Origin: Acetivibrio saccincola
GTDB lineage: Bacteria > Bacillota > Clostridia > Acetivibrionales > Acetivibrionaceae
DNA: 64,000 nucleotides
Direction of reading: 5' to 3'
NCBI RefSeq assembly: GCF_002844395.1
Contig: NZ_CP025197.1
Coordinates: 1,860,001 to 1,924,000 of the forward strand
In this document: piece after piece, positions 1 through 8,903 of the stretch
Layout: the number at the start of each line of letters is the position of its first letter
Position numbering within the stretch: position 1 is the stretch's first letter
The notes under the pieces: generated by a model
What the model was told of the DNA's origin: nothing
What the model saw: the letters and a program-made list of their open reading frames with translations, nothing else
Databases searched by the model: none
Translations under genes and position numbers: made by a program

Positions 1-1
1 T

Positions 2-1270
2 ACACCGGGACAGGTTTCAAAATTCTGGATAGTTAAATCGTGGTATATAGGGAAAGTGGAAATGCTTGCAAACGGGTTATTTGTGCAAAATTATATGTAT
101 TTAAAAAATTATGACAAGTATGTTTTAAGTGAACCTTCTGGATATTCCATGGAAAAAATTAAAGAAATAAATGACAGGCTCTCTAAAGAGTTTCCTAAAA
201 GTACTAAATCAGATATAAAGCCTGATATAGTACTAATTATGTGTGAAAGCTTTTGGGATCCTACGGTATTAAAGGGCGTACATTTTAGTGAGGATATTAT
301 GAAAAATTTTAATAAATATAAAAAGGGGGAAATAGTCTCCCCTGCCATAGGCGGAGGAACTTCAAACGTTGAATTTGAAGCTTTAACCGGGCTTAGCACT
401 TATTTTTTAGGTCCCGGGGTGCTGGCATACAATGTATACTTTAGAAGGGATACCCCTGGCATTGTCTCAGTTTTAAATGATAACGGATACAATACAATTG
501 CAATTCATCCCTACAAGGCTGAAATGTATAACCGGGACAAGGTGTATAAATTTTTGGGCTTTGATGAATTTATTTCATTAGATAGTTTCAATGCTGATAC
601 TGATTTAAAGGGACCATATGTATCAGATGACAGGCTTATAGACAAAGTACTTGAAATTTTATCAAAAAAAGATGATGAACCAAAATTCATTTGGGTTCTT
701 ACAATGCAAAATCATGACCCTTATGTGGATAAATATGATAAATTAGAGGTGTCAGTAACATCGGACAAACTTAATGATGAAGAAAAAATCATTTTAAGCA
801 CATATGCAGAAGGGGTAAGGGATGGTGCAAATTCTTTAGATAAACTTATTAGCAAATTAGAAAACTCGTCAACTCCAACCCTTGTGTACTTTTTTGGCGA
901 CCACCTGCCAAGGATGGGCAGCTTAGAAAAAATGTACGAAATTTATGACCGCTTAAATCCTGAGGAAGACCCGTACAAAAGAGAATTCAGATACTATGTA
1001 ACGCCATATGCATCCTGGTCCAACTTTAAAGAAACCACATCCTTCCACCTGCCAGTTTCTCCGGCTCATATAGCACTTGAAATATTAAAGGATTCGGGAG
1101 TTGAATACCCAAGCTATTTTAATATATTAGACGGGCTAAAAAAGGATCATGCCTTTTTGCACCAGATTTTAAGTAAGGATATAGATAGGGAAAACCAATA
1201 TATAAAAGACTATGAAATGATTGAGTATGATTTAATTTTGGGAAATCAGTACTTAAAGGATTTTGAGTAA
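2..1270 (+). CDS. LTA synthase family sulfatase-fold protein (5' end outside window)
   Basis: This is the catalytic domain of an LtaS-like phosphoglycerol transferase, a membrane-anchored enzyme that acts outside the cell on phosphatidylglycerol to build lipoteichoic-acid-type polymers. Visible motifs are the metal-binding Glu in MCESFWDP, the nucleophile Thr in GGGTSNVEFEAL (about residue 102 of the ORF that begins at the GTG at 56), and the metal pair in FFGDHLPRM. The reading frame is open leftwards to base 2 with no stop, so the GTG at 56 is probably not the true start. The multi-pass membrane N-terminus expected for the family must lie before the window. No clear terminator follows. Family assignment is firm; the exact polymer made is not visible. 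Confidence 0.9.
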   Translation, partial: TPGQVSKFWIVKSWYIGKVEMLANGLFVQNYMYLKNYDKYVLSEPSGYSMEKIKEINDRLSKEFPKSTKSDIKPDIVLIMCESFWDPTVLKGVHFSEDIMKNFNKYKKGEIVSPAIGGGTSNVEFEALTGLSTYFLGPGVLAYNVYFRRDTPGIVSVLNDNGYNTIAIHPYKAEMYNRDKVYKFLGFDEFISLDSFNADTDLKGPYVSDDRLIDKVLEILSKKDDEPKFIWVLTMQNHDPYVDKYDKLEVSVTSDKLNDEEKIILSTYAEGVRDGANSLDKLISKLENSSTPTLVYFFGDHLPRMGSLEKMYEIYDRLNPEEDPYKREFRYYVTPYASWSNFKETTSFHLPVSPAHIALEILKDSGVEYPSYFNILDGLKKDHAFLHQILSKDIDRENQYIKDYEMIEYDLILGNQYLKDFE

Positions 1271-1321
1271 TATTAGGAGTGTTTTTTTTTGGAAGAATTG
1301 TAGCTTGATGGGATAAAGCTT

Positions 1322-1510
1322 TTATATTCCCATCATTACTTTATTCCAATCAACTTCTACTCCAAGGGCTTCTGCTACTGCCCGTTACGGTACATAAGAA
1401 CGGCCGTTGTATATAAGGGTATCCATTTCACTTCCGTCCATACCCTTAAAAGCATTATTAATAATTGCATCAACAACCTTCTCATTTATAGGAAATTTTA
1501 AAATTGTCAT
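1322..1510 (-). pseudogene. Copper amine oxidase N-terminal-domain fragment with in-frame TAA
   Basis: Reading the minus strand from an ATG at 1510 gives about 62 codons. A segment YNGRSYVP-stop-RAVAEALGVEVDW is the typical stalk/CuAO_N repeat used by clostridial secreted proteins. The TAA at 1387-1385 (codon 42) replaces a residue that is normally Leu, Val or Ile in this motif. The reading frame then continues to a second stop at 1322. There is no signal peptide, so this is either a remnant of a longer protein or a small cytoplasmic relative. It lies just downstream of the LTA-synthase-like gene, tail to tail. Confidence 0.6.
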
Positions 1511-1530
1511 TTTTTCATTGAGTTATTTTA

Positions 1531-1810
1531 TCAATTTCCGTTATTTCTTTTTAAAATTTGCCATGCAGAAAAACCTATTCCAGGCAGGGAACCCCAATCA
1601 AATATAAAAGCTACCCACCACAACCTGCGATACGGATTAGACGGGAAAATCAAAAAAGCCGCACAAATAAGGCATCCTGATAAAAACGGAATCCAGGAAG
1701 GAGCAGGCTTACGTTTAATATACCCCTGCCAAAAAACCATCCAATTTAAAATAAAAATCCAAAACCCGGGTACCTAAAATCAAAGAAATCAAATATTGCA
1801 TATTTTTCAC
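1531..1810 (-). pseudogene. Small membrane protein with a frameshift
   Basis: From a GTG at 1810, preceded by a GAGAGG ribosome site, the minus strand encodes a hydrophobic start (MQYLISLILGT). It then shifts frame within the ACCCGGGTACC tract (about 1765-1773). Removing one base there joins it to the open frame at 1740-1531, giving a roughly 90-residue protein with three hydrophobic stretches, one of them rich in Trp (RRLWWVAFIFDWGSLPG). No family is recognised. The lesion could be a genuine mutation or a sequencing error. The gene lies 24 bases downstream of a GNAT gene on the same strand and may be co-transcribed with it. Confidence 0.5.
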
Positions 1811-1834
1811 AACACAAATCCTCTCTTTGATAAA

Positions 1835-2257
1835 CTACTCATTTATAATCTTATTTCTGTACACCAAATCTTCCCTAGCGGTAAAACCTCTTTTTTCCCA
1901 AAAGGAATTCCCAATTTGGTTATCTGAAAAAACAACCAGTGCCACTTTGTTAATCCCTTCTTTTTTCAGTGCATTCAAAGCCGCTTCAACTAAAGCACTT
2001 CCAACTCCGTTATTGCGTTCTTCCGGGGATACCGCAGCATGATAAATAAATCCCCGCCTTCCGTCATTCCCGCATAAAATTGTACCGATAATCTTATTAT
2101 CTTTTTCGGCTACAAAACATGTTTTTGGATTTCGTTTTAAATATCTTTCAATCCCCTCTCTTGAGTCGTCCAAATCATTAAGTCCTATTCCCGGAGTATT
2201 CATCCACAAATTATATACACTGTCATAGTCATCAATTGTCATTTTTCTTATAATCAT
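1835..2257 (-). CDS. GNAT family N-acetyltransferase (YpeA-like)
   Basis: This 140-residue protein has the full GNAT layout. The N-terminal strand is MIIRKMTIDDYDSVYNLW, the central beta strands include CFVAEKDNKIIGT, and the acetyl-CoA loop is AAVSPEERNNGVGSAL, followed by the C-terminal FWEKRGFTAR signature. It transfers an acetyl group from acetyl-CoA to an amine; the substrate is not predictable. The overall order resembles the YpeA subfamily. The ATG at 2257 has a GGAGAAAGG ribosome site. It is a stand-alone accessory gene beside damaged neighbours. Confidence 0.88.
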   Translation of the reverse strand: MIIRKMTIDDYDSVYNLWMNTPGIGLNDLDDSREGIERYLKRNPKTCFVAEKDNKIIGTILCGNDGRRGFIYHAAVSPEERNNGVGSALVEAALNALKKEGINKVALVVFSDNQIGNSFWEKRGFTAREDLVYRNKIINE

Positions 2258-2322
2258 TTACCTTTCTCCTCCTGCTTTTCTGCCTCATTTACTAACATAA
2301 TTTAAATTACTTACCAGTAAGT

Positions 2323-2886
2323 TTATGGGGTGTCTTGCTCACATAAAGGAAATTTAACCCATTCCCAATAATTCATAATTTCAATTTCGTAATTATCATT
2401 TTCTACATTATATCTGTGTGAGTGTGGTGCAGGTATCTTAACAGCTCCTTCTATAAAACCTAAATCATTTAATTTCTTTTGGTTCTTACTTACATCTCCA
2501 TAGATGTAAATAAGATTATGATTATCGTAAACAGCTAATTGCTTGGTTTTTATTGAACCAATCCAAATATGATGTCGCCCATCTTTTTCAAAATAGTCTT
2601 TAAATTTATCTAAAAAATCATTGACCTCAGCATTATTTAATGGATATGGACACTGATATCTTCCAAGTTCATTTTCGCACCTAGATACTATTAATACATA
2701 TAAAATATAATATGGAGGCTCAAAATCCTTTACTATATCTTTGATCAACATAATCTGATTGTTTTTAGGAGCAACAACAATTCTTTCAAAATTTGGATAT
2801 TGCTCAAGAGTCCAATTATTCTGATAGTAATATTCTGTTTCTATCATCTCATTATCAAAGACACCAAATTTATAATACTTACTCAT
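2323..2886 (-). CDS. Hypothetical protein, 187 residues
   Basis: No family is recognised. The protein is soluble, rich in Tyr and Trp, with no signal peptide or membrane segment; its C-terminus contains PHSHRYNVENDNYEIEIMNYWEW. The start is placed at the ATG at 2886 (MSKYYKFGVFDN) because GGGGGAAG lies seven bases before it. The upstream ATG at 2910 would make that ribosome site part of the coding region. It has about 65 bases to the GNAT gene downstream and about 100 bases to the ABC permease upstream, and is probably its own unit. Confidence 0.6.
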   Translation of the reverse strand: MSKYYKFGVFDNEMIETEYYYQNNWTLEQYPNFERIVVAPKNNQIMLIKDIVKDFEPPYYILYVLIVSRCENELGRYQCPYPLNNAEVNDFLDKFKDYFEKDGRHHIWIGSIKTKQLAVYDNHNLIYIYGDVSKNQKKLNDLGFIEGAVKIPAPHSHRYNVENDNYEIEIMNYWEWVKFPLCEQDTP

Positions 2887-3012
2887 ATATATTCTTCCCC
2901 CTAAGCCCATTCTGTTTATTTCACCTTAAAATTTACTATTTATGTCTTTTTTAATTATATACTAAAAAAGATAACTCGCACATATTTTTTACTCCAAAAA
3001 ATTCTTTGTATC

Positions 3013-5268
3013 TTATTCCCTGTTTTTTAAAGCCTCATTCATTGGTATTCTCCTAACTTTACCAAGATGCAATGCATTAATCCCAAAGTAAGCTATAACC
3101 CCGACTAAAACAATTTTCACATAAACCGACACCGGCAGGTAAAAATCCATATACCCCTCAATTAATGAGGATATATATACCAGAATCATTTTAAATAAAT
3201 TTGCCTCCAGAGGCAGACAAACCAACAATGATATCAAAACCACAATTGCGGAAGTATCCAAATATAGTTTCCTTATTTCTTTTTTTTCGTACCCGAATAC
3301 CTTCATAAAGGAAATATAAAGGGAATTCTTATCAATTACAATTTTAGTCAATAGGTACATCAATACTAAATAGGCAAATACAGAAAACACATTTATAATA
3401 GCAATAACATTTCCAAAGGAAATCATCACCTGTTTTGCCACCCCAAGGAAATCACTTCTGTTCATGAATTTGGCAATATAAGCATCGTCAATATCAAGTT
3501 TTTTCTGTGACACATAACTGTTAAAGGTACCTGTATCCTTTTCAAGAAGCCTGCACAAATTATTTATGCTCATATAAACTCCAAGATTATTGGTATACGG
3601 GCAAATTTCATCCACCACCAAAGAATATTTTTTCTCATAAACGGTATCCTCAAAAATAATCTCATCACCTACATTAACCTTTAGCTTTTTTGCAAAGGAA
3701 TCGGATACTATAATGTGGTTTTCTTCTCTAGGTATCTTAAAGTCATTAAAAATATCACTGTCTTCTTGTACACCGTAAAAAGTTACTTTCACATTATCCT
3801 TAGTCAGGTAGTACTCCGTCTCTAAGGAATAAATTAATACCTTTTCTCCCCCTTTCGCTTCTACAGGAACTTTTAATATATACTGATACTCATACGGAAT
3901 GGTGTCGTCAATGGTATCCACATAATAATCCATGAGGGGCTTTAAGCCTATTCCAAACATCAATAAAAAGCTGGATAAAAAGATGCCAAAAAACAGTACC
4001 AGATAGCTTCCTTTATTTTGAAGAATCACACGAATCCTAAAGCGGTTTATAAATTTGAAGTTCGGAAGCTTTGCTGCCTTTTTTTGCTTTCTCTTCTTAA
4101 GATCCTTTCTAAGAAAACGATGAGGTGACAGGGACATTTTATTTACAAGGAGCAAAAGATTTATCACAATCATAATAACTATAGGAATTATTGTGGTTTT
4201 TATAAATGCTACCTGATTAAATTTGACGGTCAAAGGCGGCAGGCAGTATGATTTATAGTAAATCCGCTTAAACGGTTCAATCATCACCGTATACCCCAAA
4301 GCATTTCCCGCTACCAATGCAAGAAATGTAACAATGATAGGCAGAGCTATGTAGTGAAGAACCAGTTCGGCTTTTTTATATCCCATCGAACGAAGGGTGC
4401 CGATGATTGAAGCTTCTTCCTCAATGGTATGTGCAGAAAGTACTGCAAATACAAAGGCAATAATTACCACCAGAATATAGATTAATACTTCCATTATAGG
4501 TCCGTCTTTTCCCATATCATTAGGAAGGAAACTGATACTTTGATTATCTTTTGCAATTAAGAAATCCTGGACATTCACACCGTTACCCACAAGAATCTTA
4601 CGGATTCTGTTGGCGGCTTCCACCTTCTCTTTATCAGAGAGATTCCGATCATTGTGGCGGTAACTGTAGCGGTATGTAACGGTACTTTCCTCAAACCCTG
4701 CAAAGCCTTCATTTGATACCACACACACACCAAACCCGGTGGTATTCATAACCAGGTCCTGGTTACTCAAAAACAGGGAACTATAATCAGGCAAAGAAAT
4801 TGTCCCTGAAACGGTAAATATAATTTTGTTCAGTTCAAGAGAATCCCCCACCTTAATATTATGGTTTTCGGCAAATAACCGGTCCACTGCAATCTCATTT
4901 TTATCGGCCGGAAGTGAACCTTCAAAAAGAGCCGGGATATTCATTTCACTTCTTTCATTAAAAATATATACCTTTGTCCCTCCGTTGAATTCCTCCGCCG
5001 TGCTGTAAAAATTATCGCAAAGGACAATGTCTTCTTCCTCCAGCTTGCTTTTTATTTTATCTTCTAACGGAAACGCTGCTTCAAAATATCCGTCTTCTAC
5101 CTTATTTTCAATCAGGTATTCATCCAATGAATACTTAGCACTCTCCATCACACACAAAAATCCGGATTCTAAAATGATGGTAGTGACCAAAAGCAAAAAC
5201 GTACATATATATCTTCCCACATTTTTTTTGAGTTCGCGTAAATAACGTTTGCTTAACGGATTTCTCAT
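3013..5268 (-). CDS. FtsX/MacB-type ABC transporter permease with two FtsX domains
   Basis: This large permease (about 751 residues) has the duplicated FtsX architecture. An N-terminal membrane segment (RYICTFLLLVTTIILESGFL) is followed by an extracellular domain, three membrane helices around residues 260-385, then a second unit with one helix, an extracellular domain and three C-terminal helices. Proteins of this type work by mechanotransmission with a LolD/MacB-like ATPase, moving lipids, peptides or antibiotics rather than ions. The ATG at 5268 is preferred over the GTG at 5277 because the AGGAGG ribosome site overlaps the GTG. It follows its ATPase by 12 bases in the same transcript, behind the riboswitch-like leader at 6084-6178. 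The substrate is unknown. Confidence 0.85.
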   Translation of the reverse strand: MRNPLSKRYLRELKKNVGRYICTFLLLVTTIILESGFLCVMESAKYSLDEYLIENKVEDGYFEAAFPLEDKIKSKLEEEDIVLCDNFYSTAEEFNGGTKVYIFNERSEMNIPALFEGSLPADKNEIAVDRLFAENHNIKVGDSLELNKIIFTVSGTISLPDYSSLFLSNQDLVMNTTGFGVCVVSNEGFAGFEESTVTYRYSYRHNDRNLSDKEKVEAANRIRKILVGNGVNVQDFLIAKDNQSISFLPNDMGKDGPIMEVLIYILVVIIAFVFAVLSAHTIEEEASIIGTLRSMGYKKAELVLHYIALPIIVTFLALVAGNALGYTVMIEPFKRIYYKSYCLPPLTVKFNQVAFIKTTIIPIVIMIVINLLLLVNKMSLSPHRFLRKDLKKRKQKKAAKLPNFKFINRFRIRVILQNKGSYLVLFFGIFLSSFLLMFGIGLKPLMDYYVDTIDDTIPYEYQYILKVPVEAKGGEKVLIYSLETEYYLTKDNVKVTFYGVQEDSDIFNDFKIPREENHIIVSDSFAKKLKVNVGDEIIFEDTVYEKKYSLVVDEICPYTNNLGVYMSINNLCRLLEKDTGTFNSYVSQKKLDIDDAYIAKFMNRSDFLGVAKQVMISFGNVIAIINVFSVFAYLVLMYLLTKIVIDKNSLYISFMKVFGYEKKEIRKLYLDTSAIVVLISLLVCLPLEANLFKMILVYISSLIEGYMDFYLPVSVYVKIVLVGVIAYFGINALHLGKVRRIPMNEALKNRE

Positions 5269-5280
5269 GCCGGTCACCTC

Positions 5281-5979
5281 CTACCACTCTAACAGGCCGG
5301 CAGGTATGGGATTTTCATTTACATAGTCTGAGACAATGACACCATCCCGCATTCTTAGTACATGGTTGGCTATATTTTTAATTGCATCATTATGGGTCAC
5401 AATGATAATTGTATTGCTGTATTTTTTATTTATTTCCTCTATAAGGCTTAAAATTTCTTTTGATGTCTGGTAGTCAAGAGCTCCCGTTGGTTCATCACAC
5501 AAAAGAACGGACGGGTTCTTAACCAGGGCTCTTCCAATGGCACAACGCTGCTGCTGTCCGCCGGACAATTGAGAAGGCAGTTTATCCTTATGTTCATATA
5601 GACCAAGGGTTTTCAATAATTCATCTATTTCCAAAGGATTCTTGCTAAGGTATGCACATACCTCAATATTTTCCTTCAGGGTAAGGTTGGGAACCAGATT
5701 ATAAAACTGGAATACAAACCCTAAATGGTTTCTCCTGTATTGGGTAAGTTCCTTTTCATTCATGTATTTTGTGCAGCTTTCCCCTATATCTACACATCCG
5801 GAATCTGCCGTTTCAATTCCTCCAATGATGTTTAGAAGCGTGGATTTTCCTGAACCTGACGGTCCAAGCAATACACATATTTCTCCGTCCTTAATCTCGC
5901 AGTTTACCCCCCTTAACACTTCAACTTTAGAATCTCCTTCGCCGTAAAATTTGTGAACATCATTTACTTTAATTCTCAT
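5281..5979 (-). CDS. ABC transporter ATP-binding protein (LolD/MacB-like)
   Basis: This 232-residue ATPase partners the permease next to it. It has Walker A GPSGSGKST at residues 39-47, the Q-loop region FVFQFYNLVPNLT, the signature LSGGQQQR, and Walker B with DEPTGALD, then the H-loop THN. The YNLVPNLT region and DEPTGALD are typical of the MacB/LolD branch. It is the first gene of the two-gene operon and lies about 30 bases after the leader's terminator hairpin, so its transcription would depend on read-through of that hairpin. Confidence 0.93.
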   Translation of the reverse strand: MRIKVNDVHKFYGEGDSKVEVLRGVNCEIKDGEICVLLGPSGSGKSTLLNIIGGIETADSGCVDIGESCTKYMNEKELTQYRRNHLGFVFQFYNLVPNLTLKENIEVCAYLSKNPLEIDELLKTLGLYEHKDKLPSQLSGGQQQRCAIGRALVKNPSVLLCDEPTGALDYQTSKEILSLIEEINKKYSNTIIIVTHNDAIKNIANHVLRMRDGVIVSDYVNENPIPAGLLEW

Positions 5980-6010
5980 TCACTATCCCCCTTTGTCATG
6001 TTAAAAAGCA

Positions 6011-6042
6011 TAAAAAAAAACGGATACGTCGCTGTATCCGTT
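6011..6042 (-). terminator. Rho-independent terminator of the riboswitch leader
   Basis: On the minus strand the 8-bp stem ACGGATAC/GTATCCGT with a six-base loop is followed directly by a run of nine or ten T. It lies between the aptamer-like leader and the ABC ATPase start, the normal position for a riboswitch expression platform. Confidence 0.85.
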
Positions 6043-6083
6043 AACTTCCTATATTTACGAAACCCGGGTACAGCCACGCTATA

Positions 6084-6178
6084 CTCGAGTCTCGTCATTT
6101 AATGCAAAACCAGGTTCGTGATTTTCACAAACCAGTATGTTGGCTTGCAACGCTTTCGCGCTGACTACTCCCTCAAAG
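6084..6178 (-). ncRNA. Probable yybP-ykoY (Mn2+-sensing) riboswitch aptamer
   Basis: The transcript begins with a P1 strand TTTGAG, then GGGAGTAG, and closes with GACGAGA followed by CTCGAG that pairs with P1 (with G-U pairs). Between them are a perfect CAGCGC-GAAA-GCGTTG hairpin and a GGTTTGTG/CACGAACC hairpin with CCAACATACTGG beside it. The GGGAGUAG near the 5' P1 and CRAGA just before the 3' P1 are the hallmark of the yybP-ykoY family, whose members bind Mn2+. A strong promoter lies upstream and a terminator downstream. The family call rests on recalled consensus, not on a covariance search. Confidence 0.65.
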
Positions 6179-6186
6179 GTAAATAT

Positions 6187-6215
6187 ATTTTATCATATAA
6201 AGTAAGTCGAGTCAA
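6187..6215 (-). promoter_or_regulatory. Sigma-A promoter for the riboswitch-ABC operon
   Basis: On the minus strand, TTGACT (6215-6210), a 17-base spacer and TAAAAT (6192-6187) lie immediately before the leader RNA. This would start transcription a few bases before the P1 stem. Confidence 0.75.
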
Positions 6216-6338
6216 TCCTTTTAATTCCATAATTTGCATTGTCCGAATAATATAAAACCCCGTCCTCCCAAAAGTAGATTTTGCAAACCTGTTTATTGCT
6301 TTTGGAAACGGAACTTTACTTGAAATTATTGGAAATTT

Positions 6339-6980
6339 CTATTTCAATATCTCTATAATTCCAACCTTACTCTCTTCTTCAGACCCATCCATTGGATTCA
6401 TTGGAGAATGAATATTGTACATATAACCAAAACTGCCGTATCTACCTTTAATACCGTTTTTAACTTTATCCTCATCGATGGCAAAATGCTTTACTTTCCC
6501 GCAGAGTATAATCCATTTACTTCCTTCAAAAAGTGATTTTTCCCATTCAAGGCTGCATTCTAAATTTAAAAAGCACTCTTTAATTCTCGGTGCACTTACT
6601 ACTTTTGCAGCCTCTAGTGTAAAACCGGATTTTTTTATTTCGTCATCAGAGTAATCATTATTCTTTATAGTTGAGTAACACTTTTCAAGGTTTGTTACAT
6701 CTGGAAAGTTCACACAAAAGTCTTTGCGCTCTTTTATGTTTTTGTAAGTATGCTGATGACTTAACATTGATAAAATGCAATAGTAATTTTCACCTTCACC
6801 TGTAAACGTTGACCAAGCATGAAAGCAAGCATTAGGTTTATCGTTATCTTTATATGTTGTTACTAAAAATAACGGCTGAGGAATAGCACTTACATATTCC
6901 ATCCAAGAAAATATATCATACTGACCCTCCCATTTCTGTGTAAGAGCCTTTGGTTTTTCAATACCTAATTCCAGTTTCAT
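6339..6980 (-). CDS. Flavin reductase family protein (FMN-binding split barrel)
   Basis: The 213-residue protein matches the flavin-reductase-like split barrel. It has the substrate/flavin segment SAIPQPLFLVTT near residue 35, then PNACFHAWSTFTGEG and the loop HQHTYKNIKERKDFCVNFP. Family members bind FMN and use NAD(P)H to reduce flavins or small molecules. There is no signal peptide. It precedes the riboswitch promoter on the same strand but is separated from it by about 120 bases that hold a possible short coding remnant. It is likely monocistronic. Confidence 0.8.
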   Translation of the reverse strand: MKLELGIEKPKALTQKWEGQYDIFSWMEYVSAIPQPLFLVTTYKDNDKPNACFHAWSTFTGEGENYYCILSMLSHQHTYKNIKERKDFCVNFPDVTNLEKCYSTIKNNDYSDDEIKKSGFTLEAAKVVSAPRIKECFLNLECSLEWEKSLFEGSKWIILCGKVKHFAIDEDKVKNGIKGRYGSFGYMYNIHSPMNPMDGSEEESKVGIIEILK

Positions 6981-7054
6981 AAGTTATCCCTCTTTTAACA
7001 AAACGGTTATACTTTTAATCGCAGTCAGTGACAATAACTATATGTCCTCAAGGC

Positions 7055-8554
7055 TTATTTATTCATAAATACAAGCCGAATATCTGCTTGAGAATCTCTT
7101 GTCCACCATTGCAAAACTTCAACTGCCACCTTGTTTTTGGTAACAAAAATATTTCCGATACCACCATCTATGGCCGAATTATCAATTGTAAACTCTCTAA
7201 TAAACTTGTTATCGGTTCCGTCTAATTTCACGCTGTACAGCTTTAACTTTTGTGAATAATATATTCTATCTTCATATATGTTAAATTCAGGTACTTCATC
7301 TAAACCTTCAAGAATAACTTTTTTAGTCATAGTTCTTAGATCATAACCTATAATATTATAGACAAACCTTGGTGACTCGTATGCATAATAAACCACTCCG
7401 TTATGTGTAAGAGGCGTATCAATAGCAAAAAGCTTTGGCAATAACGGATTTCTTTCCTTGCTGCCGTTTAAATCTGTCCAAATATAAGGTTTTTGATTAT
7501 ATGTACTTGCAAAATACAAATTATTGCCTTCCACACAAAAAGCCCATAGTGATTGTTCATTGTTTATCATCGTTTCATTGCTGCCATCTAAATCAATTCT
7601 CTTTAATGTGCGGGTATAGTTATCATTATTCCAATCATCAAAATATATCCAATCGTCTACTACCAACATATATCTAGCTTCTTCATTTACTTTATTTGTT
7701 ACTTTTGTAAGGTTAGTGCCATCTTTTTTTATTTTATAGATAGCATATGAATGATGGATTTTTTTGTCTCCAAAGTCTTTTAAGAAGTAAATCCAATCAC
7801 CAACTAAATTCAAGTCATATATAATTTCGCTTGTTAATAATAACTTTTTATTACCTCCATTTACATCCATTCTATATAACTTATCTTGCCTCTTAAGCCT
7901 ATTTCGCTCTACATAAAATATGGTTCCGTCATTGTCCTCAGCTACTATTCCCCATTGTCTTATGTTTCCGGCCGTATTTCCTAACTTTTGGTTTAAATCA
8001 CGTATTAATCTGTCCATCAACTCTTTATCTTCAACTTCAGATAAATTGCAATTTTTATCTGAAACCGATACTAATCCATTATAATAAAGTATGTCTTTTT
8101 TTAAGAGTTCTTCAACGAAGAACCTCAAAGGCAAGTAAGTTCTGTTATTAATTAATTGCGGAGGAACATCTATTTCTCTTTCAGTGTTGTTTAAAATAAC
8201 TTTATTATTGCCTATATACATTGTTAATTCGCTGTTATTAATACTTATATCTATTCTTTTGTTGCTTCCGTCCCATTTTATATTTCCACCAAAATTCTCA
8301 ACAAAGAATCTTACCGGCAACAACGTTCTTCCATCAATAACAATTGGTGTAACTGACGAATTTGAAATATCTATTCTGTCAAAAAATCCATCAACATAAC
8401 ATTTGTCACTTCCAATAAATACAATTATTTTATCTTTTAATTTGTTATCAATATAAATGCCTTCATAAATGTCTTCATCCTCTAACGAAAAAGCTTTTAA
8501 ATTTGTACTGAAAAGTAGAATTAAAACCAATACATAAACAATACCTTTTCTCAT
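7055..8554 (-). CDS. Secreted protein: copper amine oxidase N-domains plus DUF5050 beta-propeller
   Basis: The protein has a signal peptide (MRKGIVYVLVLILLFSTNLKAFS). Two CuAO_N/stalk motifs follow at about residues 70-160 (IDGRTLLPVRFFVENFGG and INNRTYLPLRFFVEELL). About 300 residues of TolB/DUF5050-type repeats come next, recognisable as DWIYFLKD, IYKIKKDGTNLTKV, DWIYFDDW and LKRIDLDGSNETMI. It is probably exported and cell-wall associated. The propeller is likely a binding scaffold; no catalytic residues are visible. A second, broken DUF5050 tail lies at the left edge of the transposon (12780-12864), so the family is present twice in this region. Confidence 0.82.
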   Translation of the reverse strand: MRKGIVYVLVLILLFSTNLKAFSLEDEDIYEGIYIDNKLKDKIIVFIGSDKCYVDGFFDRIDISNSSVTPIVIDGRTLLPVRFFVENFGGNIKWDGSNKRIDISINNSELTMYIGNNKVILNNTEREIDVPPQLINNRTYLPLRFFVEELLKKDILYYNGLVSVSDKNCNLSEVEDKELMDRLIRDLNQKLGNTAGNIRQWGIVAEDNDGTIFYVERNRLKRQDKLYRMDVNGGNKKLLLTSEIIYDLNLVGDWIYFLKDFGDKKIHHSYAIYKIKKDGTNLTKVTNKVNEEARYMLVVDDWIYFDDWNNDNYTRTLKRIDLDGSNETMINNEQSLWAFCVEGNNLYFASTYNQKPYIWTDLNGSKERNPLLPKLFAIDTPLTHNGVVYYAYESPRFVYNIIGYDLRTMTKKVILEGLDEVPEFNIYEDRIYYSQKLKLYSVKLDGTDNKFIREFTIDNSAIDGGIGNIFVTKNKVAVEVLQWWTRDSQADIRLVFMNK

Positions 8555-8648
8555 TCAATCGCTCCTTTACATAAATATAGTTTTAATTACTTATAATTCA
8601 AAATTAACAATCATAATTTTAGCATAATAACATTTTTTTTGCAACATA

Positions 8649-8822
8649 CTAAGTGTTTAAATAATATAATTGCTCCAATAAAATTGGTACTAACCAAATT
8701 CCCCATGCCACAATAAACCACATAGCAAATGTCTTGAAACTTTCATTAAAAGCTTTGATAATATGTTTTCTCTTTTCAATTGCTTTTATTGCTTTATCAT
8801 TGAGAATGTTTAAAATGTCCAT
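8649..8822 (-). CDS. Small single-pass membrane protein, 57 residues
   Basis: From an ATG at 8822 the minus strand encodes a charged amphipathic N-terminus (MDILNILNDKAIKAIEKRKH) and one hydrophobic segment (FAMWFIVAWGIWLVPILL). AAAGGATGG lies upstream, somewhat far at about 12 bases. No family is recognised. It fills an otherwise empty 350-base gap between the DUF5050 protein and GrpB. Confidence 0.45.
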   Translation of the reverse strand: MDILNILNDKAIKAIEKRKHIIKAFNESFKTFAMWFIVAWGIWLVPILLEQLYYLNT

Positions 8823-8903
8823 ACATCTATCCCATCCTTTCTATGGCAAACCCTACAAATTCTCATTTCTCTGAATTTTACGTACCATCACTGCTTTCAT
8901 AAA

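Noticed and set aside
1296-1345. GATGGGA/TCCCATC hairpin after the LTA synthase-like gene as a terminator
   Set aside because: No T-run follows and one arm is coding sequence of the CuAO fragment.
6195-6300. Short minus-strand coding trace (KIYFWEDGVLYYSDNANYGI)
   Set aside because: It looks like the tail of a lost gene but has no start and overlaps the riboswitch promoter; too short to call.
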